From positions 1 through 64,000 of the forward strand of contig NZ_JANIAA010000029.1 in the NCBI RefSeq assembly GCF_024505145.1: DNA of 64,000 bases. Direction: 5' to 3'. The stretch comes from Streptomyces rugosispiralis (lineage in GTDB: Bacteria; Actinomycetota; Actinomycetes; Streptomycetales; Streptomycetaceae). Made by a program: the position numbers and the translations under genes. Shown in pieces: positions 52,589-60,702 of the stretch (the first letter of the stretch is position 1; every line of letters starts with the position of its first letter). The notes beneath the pieces are model-generated. The model was not told the DNA's origin, searched no databases, and saw only the letters and a list, made by a program, of their open reading frames with translations.

Positions 52589-53665
52589 ATGCGCACACCT
52601 AAACTTCGCCACCTCGCCGGCCTCACGGCCGTCCTCGTCATCGAACTCGCCCAGCTCCCCGGAGCCCACGCCGCCCCCGTCGACGAGGCCGCGACCCGCC
52701 ATGTGGTCCAGCCCGGCGAGTCCATCCAGGCCGCCGTGGACGCCGCCGAGCCCGGCGACACCATCGAGATCCGGCCCGGCACCTACCGGGAGAACCTCCA
52801 GATCTCCACCGACCGGCTGACCCTGGTCGGCGCGGGAGAGTCCACCGTGCTCTCCCCGGCCGAGGAGCCGTCGGCCAACGCCTGCGGCGAGGCCGGCCAC
52901 GGCATCTGCGTCACCGGGACGGCCGAAGACCCGGTCTCGGATGTACGGATCGGCTCACTGAAGGTCACCGGCTTCGCCAAGAACGGCATCTGGGGCTCCA
53001 ACACCGACCGGATGACCGTGCGGAACACCACCACCGAGGACAACGGCCAGCAGGGCATGGGCCAGGAGATGTCCACCCGCGGCACCTTCGTCGACAACGT
53101 CTCCCGCGGCAACAAGCAGTCCGGCGTCTTCCTGGCCAACACCATCGACGCCGAGGGCGGCGCCACCGACGCCCAGGGCACCCTGGTGGCCGGAAACCAG
53201 CTCAGCGGCAACCGGACCGGTGTCGTGGTCCGCAGGCTGCGCGACCTCTCGGTCGAGGGGAACACCATCACCGCCAACTGCGCCGGGGTGTTCATCGTCG
53301 GCGACGAGTCGACTCCGCGCGCCGGGGACCTGAGCGTCCGCAACAACTCCGTCTACGAGAACAACGCCTACTGCGAGGCCACCGACCGGCTCCCCTTCAT
53401 CCAGGGCGCAGGCATCGTCCTCACCGGCACCGAGGGCACCCGGGTGACGGGCAACCAGGTGAACGACAACGTGGGCACCTCGCCCATGTCCGGCGGGATC
53501 GTGCTCTACACCAGCGTCGTCGGCGCCCCCAACGCCAAGAACGCCATCAGCCGGAACGTGATGAGCGGCAACAAGCCCGCCGACCTCGCCGACCGGGACA
53601 ACGGCCCCGACAACACCTTCACCGACAACGTCTGTGAGCTGTCCGCGCCCACGGGCCGGTGCTGA
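52589..53665 (+). CDS. secreted right-handed beta-helix protein
   Basis: This 358-residue exported protein has a Sec signal peptide (MRTPKLRHLAGLTAVLVIE, cut near AHAAPV) and parallel beta-helix (PbH1) coils from VQPGESIQAAVDAAEPGDTI onward. Repeating N-G/N-T steps such as GNQLSGNRTGVVVRRLRD and NNSVYENNAYCEA support this fold. The fold occurs in polysaccharide lyases and cell-surface proteins; no catalytic motif is clear. ATG 52589 is chosen for the signal peptide; there is no RBS, and a GTG at 52541 is in frame. The O-methyltransferase gene follows by 11 bp. Confidence 0.82.
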   Translation: MRTPKLRHLAGLTAVLVIELAQLPGAHAAPVDEAATRHVVQPGESIQAAVDAAEPGDTIEIRPGTYRENLQISTDRLTLVGAGESTVLSPAEEPSANACGEAGHGICVTGTAEDPVSDVRIGSLKVTGFAKNGIWGSNTDRMTVRNTTTEDNGQQGMGQEMSTRGTFVDNVSRGNKQSGVFLANTIDAEGGATDAQGTLVAGNQLSGNRTGVVVRRLRDLSVEGNTITANCAGVFIVGDESTPRAGDLSVRNNSVYENNAYCEATDRLPFIQGAGIVLTGTEGTRVTGNQVNDNVGTSPMSGGIVLYTSVVGAPNAKNAISRNVMSGNKPADLADRDNGPDNTFTDNVCELSAPTGRC

Positions 53666-53676
53666 GAGGCGGCGAC

Positions 53677-54744
53677 ATGACCACCGTGGAACCCATCAGA
53701 CAGCCCCCACCGGCCGCGCTCCCGCCGCCCATGCGGCTGCGCGAGATCGTCTTCGGCGCCGCACGGGCGGCCTCGGTGCGCGCCGCGGTCCGGCTGCGGA
53801 TCGCCGACGCGCTGGGCGACCGGCCCGCCTCCATCGGCGAACTGGCCGCCGCCGTGGACGTCGAGCCCGATCCGCTGCGCCGGCTGCTGCGCTCCCTGGC
53901 CTGTTGTCAGGTCTTCGCCGAGACCGAGGACGGCCGCTTCCGGCACACCGAGATGTCCCGGCTGCTGCGCGAGGACACCCCGGGCAGCCTGCGGAACATC
54001 GCCCTGTGGTGCACCGAGCCATGGACCTGGGAGGCGTGGCCGCTGCTGGACCGGGCGGTGCGCACCGGCGGCTGTGTCGTCAACGAGATCTACGGCAAGG
54101 ACTTCTTCGCCTATCTCCATGAGGACGCGCCCGAGTCGGCCCGGGTGTTCGACGCCGCGATGACCACCTCCAGCCGGCAGTCCGCCACCGACGTCGCCGA
54201 CTTCCTCGACCTCGACGGGGTCAAGGAGGTGGTGGACATCGGCGGCGGCCAGGGACATGTGCTGGCCAGCCTGCTGGAGAAGCACCCGGCGCTGCACGGC
54301 GCGCTGCTGGACCTGCCGCAGGTGGTGGCGCACGCCGATCCGCGGCTGCGGGACGGCGGGGCGCTGGCCTCGCGGGCCACGCTCGTGCCCGGCGACTGCC
54401 GCCGCGAGGTCCCCGTCGAGGCCGACCTCTACATCATCAAGAACATCCTGGAATGGAACGACGAGAGCACCCGCCGGACGCTCGCCAACGTGGTCGCGGC
54501 GGCGCGCCCCGGCGCCAGGGTGGTCGTCATCGAGAACCTCGTCGACAACAGCCTGTCCTCCTTCACCACGGCGATGGACCTGTTCCTGCTGCTCAATGTG
54601 GGCGGCCGGAAGCACACCGAGGAGAGCATGGTGGCGCGGATGACCGAGGCCGGTCTGAACGTGACCGACATCCGGCCGGTCAACGGCGCTCTGCACGCCT
54701 TCGACTCCACGGTCCCGCCCAAGGCCCGCCACCAGCATCGATAG
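53677..54744 (+). CDS. O-methyltransferase (family 2, SAM-dependent)
   Basis: This 355-residue enzyme has an N-terminal winged-helix dimerisation domain (about 15-100) and an AdoMet fold with VVDIGGGQGHVLASLLEKHP (motif I), DLPQVVAHA and IIKNILEWNDE, the pattern of polyketide and hydroxyneurosporene O-methyltransferases. ATG 53677 has GAGAGG upstream. Such enzymes methylate phenolic hydroxyls. The whiE spore-pigment cluster begins 1.9 kb away, so it could decorate the pigment, but it is on the other strand with the sortase pair between. Confidence 0.85.
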   Translation: MTTVEPIRQPPPAALPPPMRLREIVFGAARAASVRAAVRLRIADALGDRPASIGELAAAVDVEPDPLRRLLRSLACCQVFAETEDGRFRHTEMSRLLREDTPGSLRNIALWCTEPWTWEAWPLLDRAVRTGGCVVNEIYGKDFFAYLHEDAPESARVFDAAMTTSSRQSATDVADFLDLDGVKEVVDIGGGQGHVLASLLEKHPALHGALLDLPQVVAHADPRLRDGGALASRATLVPGDCRREVPVEADLYIIKNILEWNDESTRRTLANVVAAARPGARVVVIENLVDNSLSSFTTAMDLFLLLNVGGRKHTEESMVARMTEAGLNVTDIRPVNGALHAFDSTVPPKARHQHR

Positions 54745-54772
54745 GCGGAGACAGGCGGCTCCGCCGCGTGGC

Positions 54773-54819
54773 AAGGGGCTCCGCCCCTGGACCCCCGGGG
54801 TCCAGGGGCGGAGCCCCTT
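54773..54819. terminator. near-perfect 47-bp palindrome between convergent genes
   Basis: The two 20-bp arms (54773-54792 and 54800-54819) are exact reverse complements containing GGGGCTCCGCCCC, with CCCCGGG at the centre. It lies between the O-methyltransferase (plus) and sortase (minus) stops and should end both transcripts. Confidence 0.88.
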
Positions 54820-54840
54820 CCCTGGTGAGGGGAAGCTCCG

Positions 54841-55563
54841 TCAGCTGTACCGGTACGACGAGAGGTGTGCGAACACCACCACATTGGCCGTGTAGTCCTT
54901 GGCCGTGTGGTCATAGGCCCCGCCGCAGGTGATCACCCGCAACTGGGCGTTGGGGGTGTCCCCGTACACCTGCTCGTCCGGGAAGGCGTTCTTTTTGAAC
55001 GTCTTGACCTTGTCGACCACGAAGGTCGCCACGATCCCGTCCTCACGGGTGATGGCCACCTTGCTCTTCGGCTTGAGCTGGCCGAGGGCGTAGAACACCG
55101 CCGGGCCGATCTTGGTGTCCACATGCCCGGCCACGATGGCGTTGCCGCGCTCACCGGGCGAGGGGCCGCCCTCGTACCAGCCCACCAGGTTCTGGTCGGT
55201 GTCCGGGGGCGGCACCAGCACGCCCGTGGCGTCCAGCGACAGCGGGGTGAAGGGCGCGCTCACGCCGATCGAGGGGATGTCCAGATGGGAGGCGGGAGAG
55301 CGCGGCAGCGCGGGCCCCGGACGGGACTCGGGGGCGGTCGTCGACTCCGGGGAATCCGCGTACGCGTCCTCGTTGGAGGTGTCGCTCTCCGGTTCGGAGA
55401 TGGACGCGGGGGCGCTGACCGCGGGCCGGGCCGCCGGGGTGTTCTGAGAGGCGGCGTCGACGGAGTTGTAGATGAGGAATACGCCGATGAGGGCCGACGC
55501 GGCGGCCCAGCGGAGAATGCGGGTGTTGCCATCGGCAGCGCCCTGCTTGGCCGGCTTTCCCAT
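54841..55563 (-). CDS. class F sortase
   Basis: This 240-residue membrane-anchored transpeptidase joins surface proteins to the cell wall. An N-terminal transmembrane helix (about 18-35) is followed by an acidic/Pro-rich linker to residue 90. The sortase domain has H147 in AGHVD and C213 in ITCGG. The only arginine after the cysteine is R238; the segment before NVVVFA reads YTAN where some homologues have an arginine, so the third catalytic residue is uncertain. The next gene upstream encodes a likely substrate. Confidence 0.88.
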   Translation of the reverse strand: MGKPAKQGAADGNTRILRWAAASALIGVFLIYNSVDAASQNTPAARPAVSAPASISEPESDTSNEDAYADSPESTTAPESRPGPALPRSPASHLDIPSIGVSAPFTPLSLDATGVLVPPPDTDQNLVGWYEGGPSPGERGNAIVAGHVDTKIGPAVFYALGQLKPKSKVAITREDGIVATFVVDKVKTFKKNAFPDEQVYGDTPNAQLRVITCGGAYDHTAKDYTANVVVFAHLSSYRYS

Positions 55564-55717
55564 GGGGGTGTTCGCCTTTCTTACAGCGCCTTGTCTCAGG
55601 GCGCCTCAGCTCGAGGCGCCTTTCTCACGGCCGCTTTTCTCACAGATCTCGTGGAACTGCCGTGGCACCACCGCTGGGCGGAGGTGCCACGGCAGCACGG
55701 AATACGAAGAGTCAGAC

Positions 55718-56320
55718 TCAGATCGCGGTGCCGGTCGGCTTGCGGCGACGCAGGGCGTAGGCGCCGGCGCCGAGGCCGCCGAGGAGCAGGACCGAACCGG
55801 CGGCCATGCCACTGCCCGTGGTGGCCATGCCGCCACCACCGGTGTGGACGCCACCGCGCGGCTTCTCGCCCTTCTCGTGCTCCTTCCAGGAGCCACCGGA
55901 CCAGTCGTGGTCCTCCTTCTTACCGGGCCACTCGTGCTCCCGGCCGAAGTCGTGCTCCCGGCCCTCTTCCTTGCCCTCCTCCTTGCCCTCTTCCTTGCCG
56001 TGGGAGGAGGACCAGTCGCGCTCGCCGCCCTCGTCCTTGCCCTTCATCTCCTCCTTGCCGTGCTCCTCTTCCTTGCCTTCCTTGCCGTGCTCTTCTTCCT
56101 TGCCGTGCTCTTCCCGGCCTTCCTCGCGGCCGTGGTCTTCCTTGTCCTTCCAGGAGCTGCCGCCCTGGCCGTAGCCGTCCTCGGAGGACTCCTGGCTGCT
56201 CGAGTACCCACCGTGACCGCCCGGGTCCGAGACGTCGGCGGCGAACGCGGCGGCAGGGGCGCCCAGGGTCAGGGTGGCGGCAATCGCCGCCCCGGTGAAG
56301 AGTGCGCGAGTAGATCGCAT
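55718..56320 (-). CDS. candidate sortase-dependent surface protein
   Basis: This 200-residue secreted protein has a signal peptide ending near AAAFA (residue 27), a Ser/Gly region and a long Lys/Glu/Gly/His-rich middle (about 55-145) with repeats such as GKEEEHGKE. The C-terminus has the sorting layout: MATTG, a hydrophobic stretch (AAGSVLLLGGLGAGAYAL) and RRRK. MATTG is a variant of LPXTG/LAXTG. AAGGA lies about 9 nt upstream of ATG 56320. It is 154 bp upstream of the class F sortase gene on the same strand. Confidence 0.78.
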   Translation of the reverse strand: MRSTRALFTGAAIAATLTLGAPAAAFAADVSDPGGHGGYSSSQESSEDGYGQGGSSWKDKEDHGREEGREEHGKEEEHGKEGKEEEHGKEEMKGKDEGGERDWSSSHGKEEGKEEGKEEGREHDFGREHEWPGKKEDHDWSGGSWKEHEKGEKPRGGVHTGGGGMATTGSGMAAGSVLLLGGLGAGAYALRRRKPTGTAI

Positions 56321-56606
56321 GAGCCATTCCTTCCGGCGCCGTCGCGATACTGACTATTTGCCAGATAAAGGGATCGCATCGGCGTCTTGTCCACCGTCAG
56401 CGAAGAGGGCTCCCCCTGCCACTCGGCGCGGCCCGCTATCTGCTCGGTTGTAAGCCCTCTGGGTGGAGATAAGCGCAATGATCACTCATTTGCCGCGCGA
56501 ATGGACTGACGCCCTTTCACCTTTTCGGCAGACATCATTCCGATGAGCCCAGTAGTGTGAGATTTTCGGGCCCGGTGCATAACCGGCTCGCGACGCCATA
56601 CGAAAA
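56321..56606. other. promoter-containing gap upstream of the surface protein
   Basis: This region is lower in GC than its surroundings and probably carries the promoter of the surface-protein gene. I could not choose a convincing -35/-10 pair. No gene was recognised. Confidence 0.35.
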
Positions 56607-56639
56607 GGGCCGCCGGGAGATGAACTCCGTCGGCGGCCC
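56607..56639 (-). terminator. whiE operon terminator
   Basis: GGGCCGCCG (56607-56615) pairs with CGGCGGCCC (56631-56639). In minus-strand RNA the stem is followed by CUUUUCG, a short U-run, making it the best intrinsic terminator in the window. It lies 17 bp after the last whiE gene. Confidence 0.85.
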
Positions 56640-56655
56640 CGTGCGGCGCGACCCG

Positions 56656-56991
56656 CTAGCCGTGGTCGCGGTCCCAGCGGTAGAACTCGTGGGCCATGGC
56701 GTCCTTGGGCTCGCGCCAGGTCTCCGGGTCGTACGCCTGCATATACGGCTGGAGACGGGCGCTGACGTCGCGGAACTCCGGGTGCTTGGAGTACTTGGTG
56801 ACCTCCGTGGACGGCGGCCGCTCCGCCTCGATCAGATGCAGATACACATCGCCGAACTGGAAGAGGCTGCGGCCGGTGACGCCGATCAGCTTGGGCAGTT
56901 CGCCGCGGTCGGACTCCGCGAAGATCTTGGCGACCTGCGGTGCCGCGTCCCGCTGCATCTTGGCGACGATCATGGTGCGGTACATGGTCAT
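56656..56991 (-). CDS. whiEVII: TcmI-family polyketide cyclase, whiE ORFVII-like
   Basis: This 111-residue ferredoxin-like-fold cyclase is of the TcmI family (MYRTMIVAKMQRDAAPQVAKIF, then LFQFGDVYLHLIEAE). It is expected to close a later ring of the spore-pigment polyketide. Its ATG overlaps the aromatase stop by 4 bp (ATGA); a second ATG is 6 nt on. It is the last gene of the operon. Confidence 0.9.
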   Translation of the reverse strand: MTMYRTMIVAKMQRDAAPQVAKIFAESDRGELPKLIGVTGRSLFQFGDVYLHLIEAERPPSTEVTKYSKHPEFRDVSARLQPYMQAYDPETWREPKDAMAHEFYRWDRDHG

Positions 56992-57452
56992 GCCCCCACC
57001 GTCTCCCGGGCCCGCTGCTCGATCTTGTCCCGGATCAGATCCATCTGGATACGGGAGTTGCGGTTGATGTGCTCCGTCATCGTGGGGTCGTCGACCGGCG
57101 CGTCGGGCCGCATCTCGAAGTCCTGGGTCCAGCGCATGCGGGTGCCCTCGGACTCCTCCTCGTACTCCCAGCGGATGTTCATGTAGGCGAAGGGGCCGGG
57201 CTCCACACGGCGCGCCCAGACCGTGCGCACATCGCGGGCCGTCTCCCGCTCGGAGACCCAGCTCCAGACCTTGCCGTCCTCGTCGGGGTGCATGGTCAGG
57301 CGGAAGGTGGTGGTGTCCCCGGTCCGCTGGAGCACCTCGACCGAGGCGTACTCGCTGAACAGCTGCGGCCAGTTCTCCAGGTCGTTGGTCATGTTCCAGA
57401 CGAGGTCGAACGGCGCCTTGATCATGACCTCGTTGTCGGTGTGGCCTGCCAT
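56988..57452 (-). CDS. whiEVI: aromatase/cyclase (SRPBCC), whiE ORFVI-like
   Basis: This is a 154-residue single-domain polyketide aromatase/cyclase, similar to the S. coelicolor WhiE ORFVI sequence. It has MAGHTDNEVMIKAPFDLVW, HPDEDGKVWSWVSER and TQDFEMRPDAPVDD. It would direct first-ring cyclisation on the ACP-bound chain. The ATG at 57452 has AGGAG 7 nt upstream; the ATG at 57458 has only 1 nt, so 57452 is preferred. It lies 2 nt after the ACP gene. Confidence 0.92.
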   Translation of the reverse strand: MAGHTDNEVMIKAPFDLVWNMTNDLENWPQLFSEYASVEVLQRTGDTTTFRLTMHPDEDGKVWSWVSERETARDVRTVWARRVEPGPFAYMNIRWEYEEESEGTRMRWTQDFEMRPDAPVDDPTMTEHINRNSRIQMDLIRDKIEQRARETVGA

Positions 57453-57454
57453 CT

Positions 57455-57712
57455 TCATGCTCCTGGGGTAAGTGAGGTGTTGATGACATCGAGGAAGTCA
57501 CCGGGGGTCTTGCAGCTCTCGGCCCCCGGTTCGATCGGGGTGCCGTACCGGTTCTCCAGCTCGCCCACGATGGCGAGCAGACCGAGCGAGTCCAGGCCGT
57601 ACTCCTCGAAGGTGGAGTCCGGCCGGGTCCGCATCAGGTCCGGGTCGACGGTGAGCCCGGCGCACCGCTTCATCAGCGTGGCCAGTTCCCCGTAGGACAG
57701 TTGACTGGTCAT
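57455..57712 (-). CDS. whiEV: acyl carrier protein of the type II PKS
   Basis: This 85-residue ACP has S42 in GLDSLG, the 4'-phosphopantetheine attachment site, within a four-helix pattern. It carries the growing polyketide between the KS-CLF pair and the cyclases. It overlaps the CLF stop by one base (TGATG). It needs a PPTase; one is encoded at 30.2 kb, though this does not prove a link. Confidence 0.94.
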   Translation of the reverse strand: MTSQLSYGELATLMKRCAGLTVDPDLMRTRPDSTFEEYGLDSLGLLAIVGELENRYGTPIEPGAESCKTPGDFLDVINTSLTPGA

Positions 57713-58962
57713 CAGTAATCTCCTTCCGGTCCGCGGAGCACGAGCGCCGCGTTGCAACCCATGAGTCCTCTGCTGAGCACCAGCGCCGTCCGCGGCTCGG
57801 CGGGGCGGGAGCTGCGGGTGACGAGGTCGAGGTCATGGCAGACGTCGGTGACGTACGGGGTCGGGGGCACCATCCGGTGCTCCATGGCGAGCAGCGCGGC
57901 CGCCACGTCCAGCGTGGGAGCCGCGCAGTGCACCCGGCCGAAGCCGGTCTTCGGCGCGGTCACCGGGACCCGGGTGCCGTGCGCCCCGAGGGCGTCGGCG
58001 ATCGCCAGCGCCTCGGCGCGGTCCGCCTCGGGCACCCCGAGCGCGTCGGCGAAGACCACGTCGATCTCCTCCGCCGCGCACTCCGCGTCCTCCAGGGCCA
58101 CCCGGATGGCCTGGGCGAGCCCCTCCCGGGACCGCTCCCACCGGGACGGCCCGGTGAAGGTCGAGCCGTAGCCGGCGATGAAGCCCCGGATCCGCACCCC
58201 GCGCCGCCGGGCGGCCCCCTCCTCCTCCACGACCAGCATCGCGCCGCCCTCCCCGGGCGCGAATCCGCAGGCGTCCTCGGTGAACGGCAGATAGGCCCGG
58301 CCCGCGTCCCGGGCCCGGCTGAGCTCGTCCCAGCCGAGCATGCAGACGATGGAGTACGGCGCAAGCGACGCCTCGGAGGCCCCCGCCACCACCGCGTCCG
58401 CCCCCCGCCGGATGGACCGGCGGGCGTGCGCCAGCGCGTCCAGGCCGCCGGACTCGTCGTTCGCCACCACTCCGCAGGGGCCCTTGAACCCGTTCCGGAT
58501 GGAGACCTGGCCGGTGCTGGCCGCGTAGAACCACGCGATGGACTGGTACGGGCCCACATAGCGCGGCCCCTTGCTGTACAGCTGCTGCAGCTCGCGCTGG
58601 CCGAACTCACCGCCCCCGGAACCGGCGGCGGTCACCACGCCCACGGCGAACGGCGACATGTCGTCCACCGGCAGCTTGGCGTCGTCCAGCGCGAGATCGG
58701 CCGAGGCCATCGCGAAGTGGGTGAAGCGGTCGGTCTGGACGAGGAACCGCTCCTCGATCATCGAACCCGGATCGAAGCCGCGGACCTGCCCGCCGATCCG
58801 CACCGGGAAGTGCTCACTGCCCTCCCGGGAGATCCGGTCCAGAAAGGTGATCCCCTCCCGGGTGGCCTTCCAGAAGGCGTCGGTGCCCACTCCACTGGGG
58901 GCGATCACACCGAGGCCGGTGACGGCCGCGCCCCGGTTCCGGGTGGTCTTCGCCGATGTCAT
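57712..58962 (-). CDS. whiEIV: ketosynthase beta / chain-length factor
   Basis: This 416-residue KS-like partner sets polyketide chain length. The ketosynthase cysteine position is E170 (ANDESGG); many antibiotic-type chain-length factors have Gln there. ATG 58962 overlaps the KS-alpha stop by 4 bp. The longer frame upstream is inside the KS-alpha gene. It forms a heterodimer with the adjacent KS-alpha. Confidence 0.94.
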   Translation of the reverse strand: MTSAKTTRNRGAAVTGLGVIAPSGVGTDAFWKATREGITFLDRISREGSEHFPVRIGGQVRGFDPGSMIEERFLVQTDRFTHFAMASADLALDDAKLPVDDMSPFAVGVVTAAGSGGGEFGQRELQQLYSKGPRYVGPYQSIAWFYAASTGQVSIRNGFKGPCGVVANDESGGLDALAHARRSIRRGADAVVAGASEASLAPYSIVCMLGWDELSRARDAGRAYLPFTEDACGFAPGEGGAMLVVEEEGAARRRGVRIRGFIAGYGSTFTGPSRWERSREGLAQAIRVALEDAECAAEEIDVVFADALGVPEADRAEALAIADALGAHGTRVPVTAPKTGFGRVHCAAPTLDVAAALLAMEHRMVPPTPYVTDVCHDLDLVTRSSRPAEPRTALVLSRGLMGCNAALVLRGPEGDY

Positions 58963-60227
58963 GCCGCACTCCCGTCCGCCCGGCTCAGCACCACCGCGGA
59001 CTGGAAGCCGCCGAACCCGCTGCCGACCGACAGCACATGACGCAGCGGGAGGGCGCGGGCGGTGCGCGGGACATAGTCGAGGTCGCATTCGGGGTCGGGG
59101 GTCTCGTAGTTGGCCGTCGGCGGCACCACGCCATGGGCGAGGGCCTTGGCGCAGGCGACCACCTCGATGGCGCCGATCGCCCCCAGGGAATGGCCCACCA
59201 TGGATTTGATCGAGCTCATGGGGGTCTTGTAGGCGTGCTCGCCCAGGGACCGCTTCACGGCCGCCGTCTCATGCCGGTCGTTCTGCTTGGTGCCCGAGCC
59301 GTGCGCGTTGACGTAGTCGACGTCCGAGCTGTTGACGCGGGCGTGGCCGAGCGCGTGGTCGATCGCCTCGGACATCTCCAGGCCCTCACGGGTCAGACCG
59401 GTCATGTGGTAGGCGTTGCCGTAGGTGGCGAACCCCCGGAACTCGCAGTAGACCCGCGCCCCCCGGGCTCGGGCGTGCTCCAGCTCCTCCAGGACCAGCA
59501 CGGCGGAGCCCTCGCCGAGGACGAAGCCGTCCCGGTGCGCGTCGAACGGCCGGGACGCGGTGGCCGCGTTGTCGTTGTTGGCCGAGGTGGCCTTGATCGA
59601 GTCGAAGCAGGCCACGGTCAGCGGGGTGATCGGCGAGTCCGCGGCCCCGGCGATGCACACATCGGCCCGGCGCTCCTCGATCGCCTGGAAGGCGTATCCG
59701 ATCGCGTCCAGACCGGAGGTGCAGCCGGTGGAGACGGACTGCACCGGGCCCTGCGCCCCGGTCAGCTCCGCCACCCCGGAGGACAGCGCGCTCGGCGAGA
59801 ACGCGTGCTGAAGGTGCGGACCCGCCTTGCGGTGGTCCACATCCCAGTGCTCACCGGCGTCGCTCACCTTGACGTAGTCCTGCTCAAGACGGGTGGACGC
59901 GGCGACGGCGCTGCCCAGCGAAACCCCTATCCGCCAGGGGTTGAGCGCCTGGAGGTCGAGACCGGAGTCCCGTACCGCCTCCTGGGCCGCCACCAGCGCG
60001 AACTGCACATAGCGGTCGGAGCGTTCGATCTGCTCGAAGCTCAGACCGTGGGCCAGCGGGTCGAAGTCGCATTCGGCGGCGATCCGGGAGCGGAACCGCT
60101 CCGCGTCGAAGAGCGTGATGTTGCGGGTGGCCGTACGGCCCGCGGTGAGCATGTCCCAGAACGCCGGGACGCCCACACCCCCGGGGGCGACGACACCGAG
60201 CCCGGTGACCACCACCCGTCGGGTCAC
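58959..60227 (-). CDS. whiEIII: ketosynthase alpha of the type II PKS
   Basis: This 422-residue decarboxylating ketosynthase has active-site C169 in STGCTSG, with histidines in VNAHGSGTKQND and MVGHSLGAIG. It starts with GTG at 60227, which forms a GTGA overlap with the cupin gene; GAGG lies 7 nt upstream. With its CLF it builds the spore-pigment poly-beta-ketone from malonyl-CoA. Confidence 0.95.
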   Translation of the reverse strand: MTRRVVVTGLGVVAPGGVGVPAFWDMLTAGRTATRNITLFDAERFRSRIAAECDFDPLAHGLSFEQIERSDRYVQFALVAAQEAVRDSGLDLQALNPWRIGVSLGSAVAASTRLEQDYVKVSDAGEHWDVDHRKAGPHLQHAFSPSALSSGVAELTGAQGPVQSVSTGCTSGLDAIGYAFQAIEERRADVCIAGAADSPITPLTVACFDSIKATSANNDNAATASRPFDAHRDGFVLGEGSAVLVLEELEHARARGARVYCEFRGFATYGNAYHMTGLTREGLEMSEAIDHALGHARVNSSDVDYVNAHGSGTKQNDRHETAAVKRSLGEHAYKTPMSSIKSMVGHSLGAIGAIEVVACAKALAHGVVPPTANYETPDPECDLDYVPRTARALPLRHVLSVGSGFGGFQSAVVLSRADGSAA

Positions 60228-60631
60228 GACGTCGCCTCGGCGGGTTCGGCGGCCTCCGTGTCCACGTGACCGAGCTCGGGGCGCGGCGCCAGGGGCCCGA
60301 GGTGGAAGACCATCCGGGCCTCGGTGCTCCCCACGTTGCGGAACCGGTGCCGCATGTTGATGGGGATCAGGATGGCCTGGTCGGGGTGGAGCGGATGCGC
60401 CTCGCCGTCCAGGTCCACCTCCAGGTCGCCGCTGACGACGTACACGAACTCCTCGGAGTACGGGTGGTAGTGCTCGGCGACCCGTTCACCGGGCCCCACG
60501 ATGGCCATCCCCATGAAGCCGCTCGTGGCGCCCACCAGAGGCGGTGTGAGCATGGCGCGCACATCGCCACCGCGCCGGCGGTTGGGGGCGACCGCGGCGA
60601 GGTCGACGACGAGAGGGGACTGCGTGGTCAT
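60224..60631 (-). CDS. whiEII: cupin-fold polyketide cyclase, whiE ORFII-like
   Basis: This 135-residue single-domain cupin has the metal motif EHYHPYSEEFVYVVSGDLEV and the second motif in PINMRHRFRNVG. Equivalent cupins are found in whiE-type clusters as cyclases or auxiliary proteins. ATG 60631 has GGAGG 8 nt upstream. The last 20 residues are Glu/Ala-rich. Confidence 0.92.
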   Translation of the reverse strand: MTTQSPLVVDLAAVAPNRRRGGDVRAMLTPPLVGATSGFMGMAIVGPGERVAEHYHPYSEEFVYVVSGDLEVDLDGEAHPLHPDQAILIPINMRHRFRNVGSTEARMVFHLGPLAPRPELGHVDTEAAEPAEATS

Positions 60632-60702
60632 GATGAGTTCCTCCAGGTAGCGTTGCGCGGTCCGCGCCACGGGGGTGGAAAGGGGCGAGGGGAGAGACGT
60701 CG

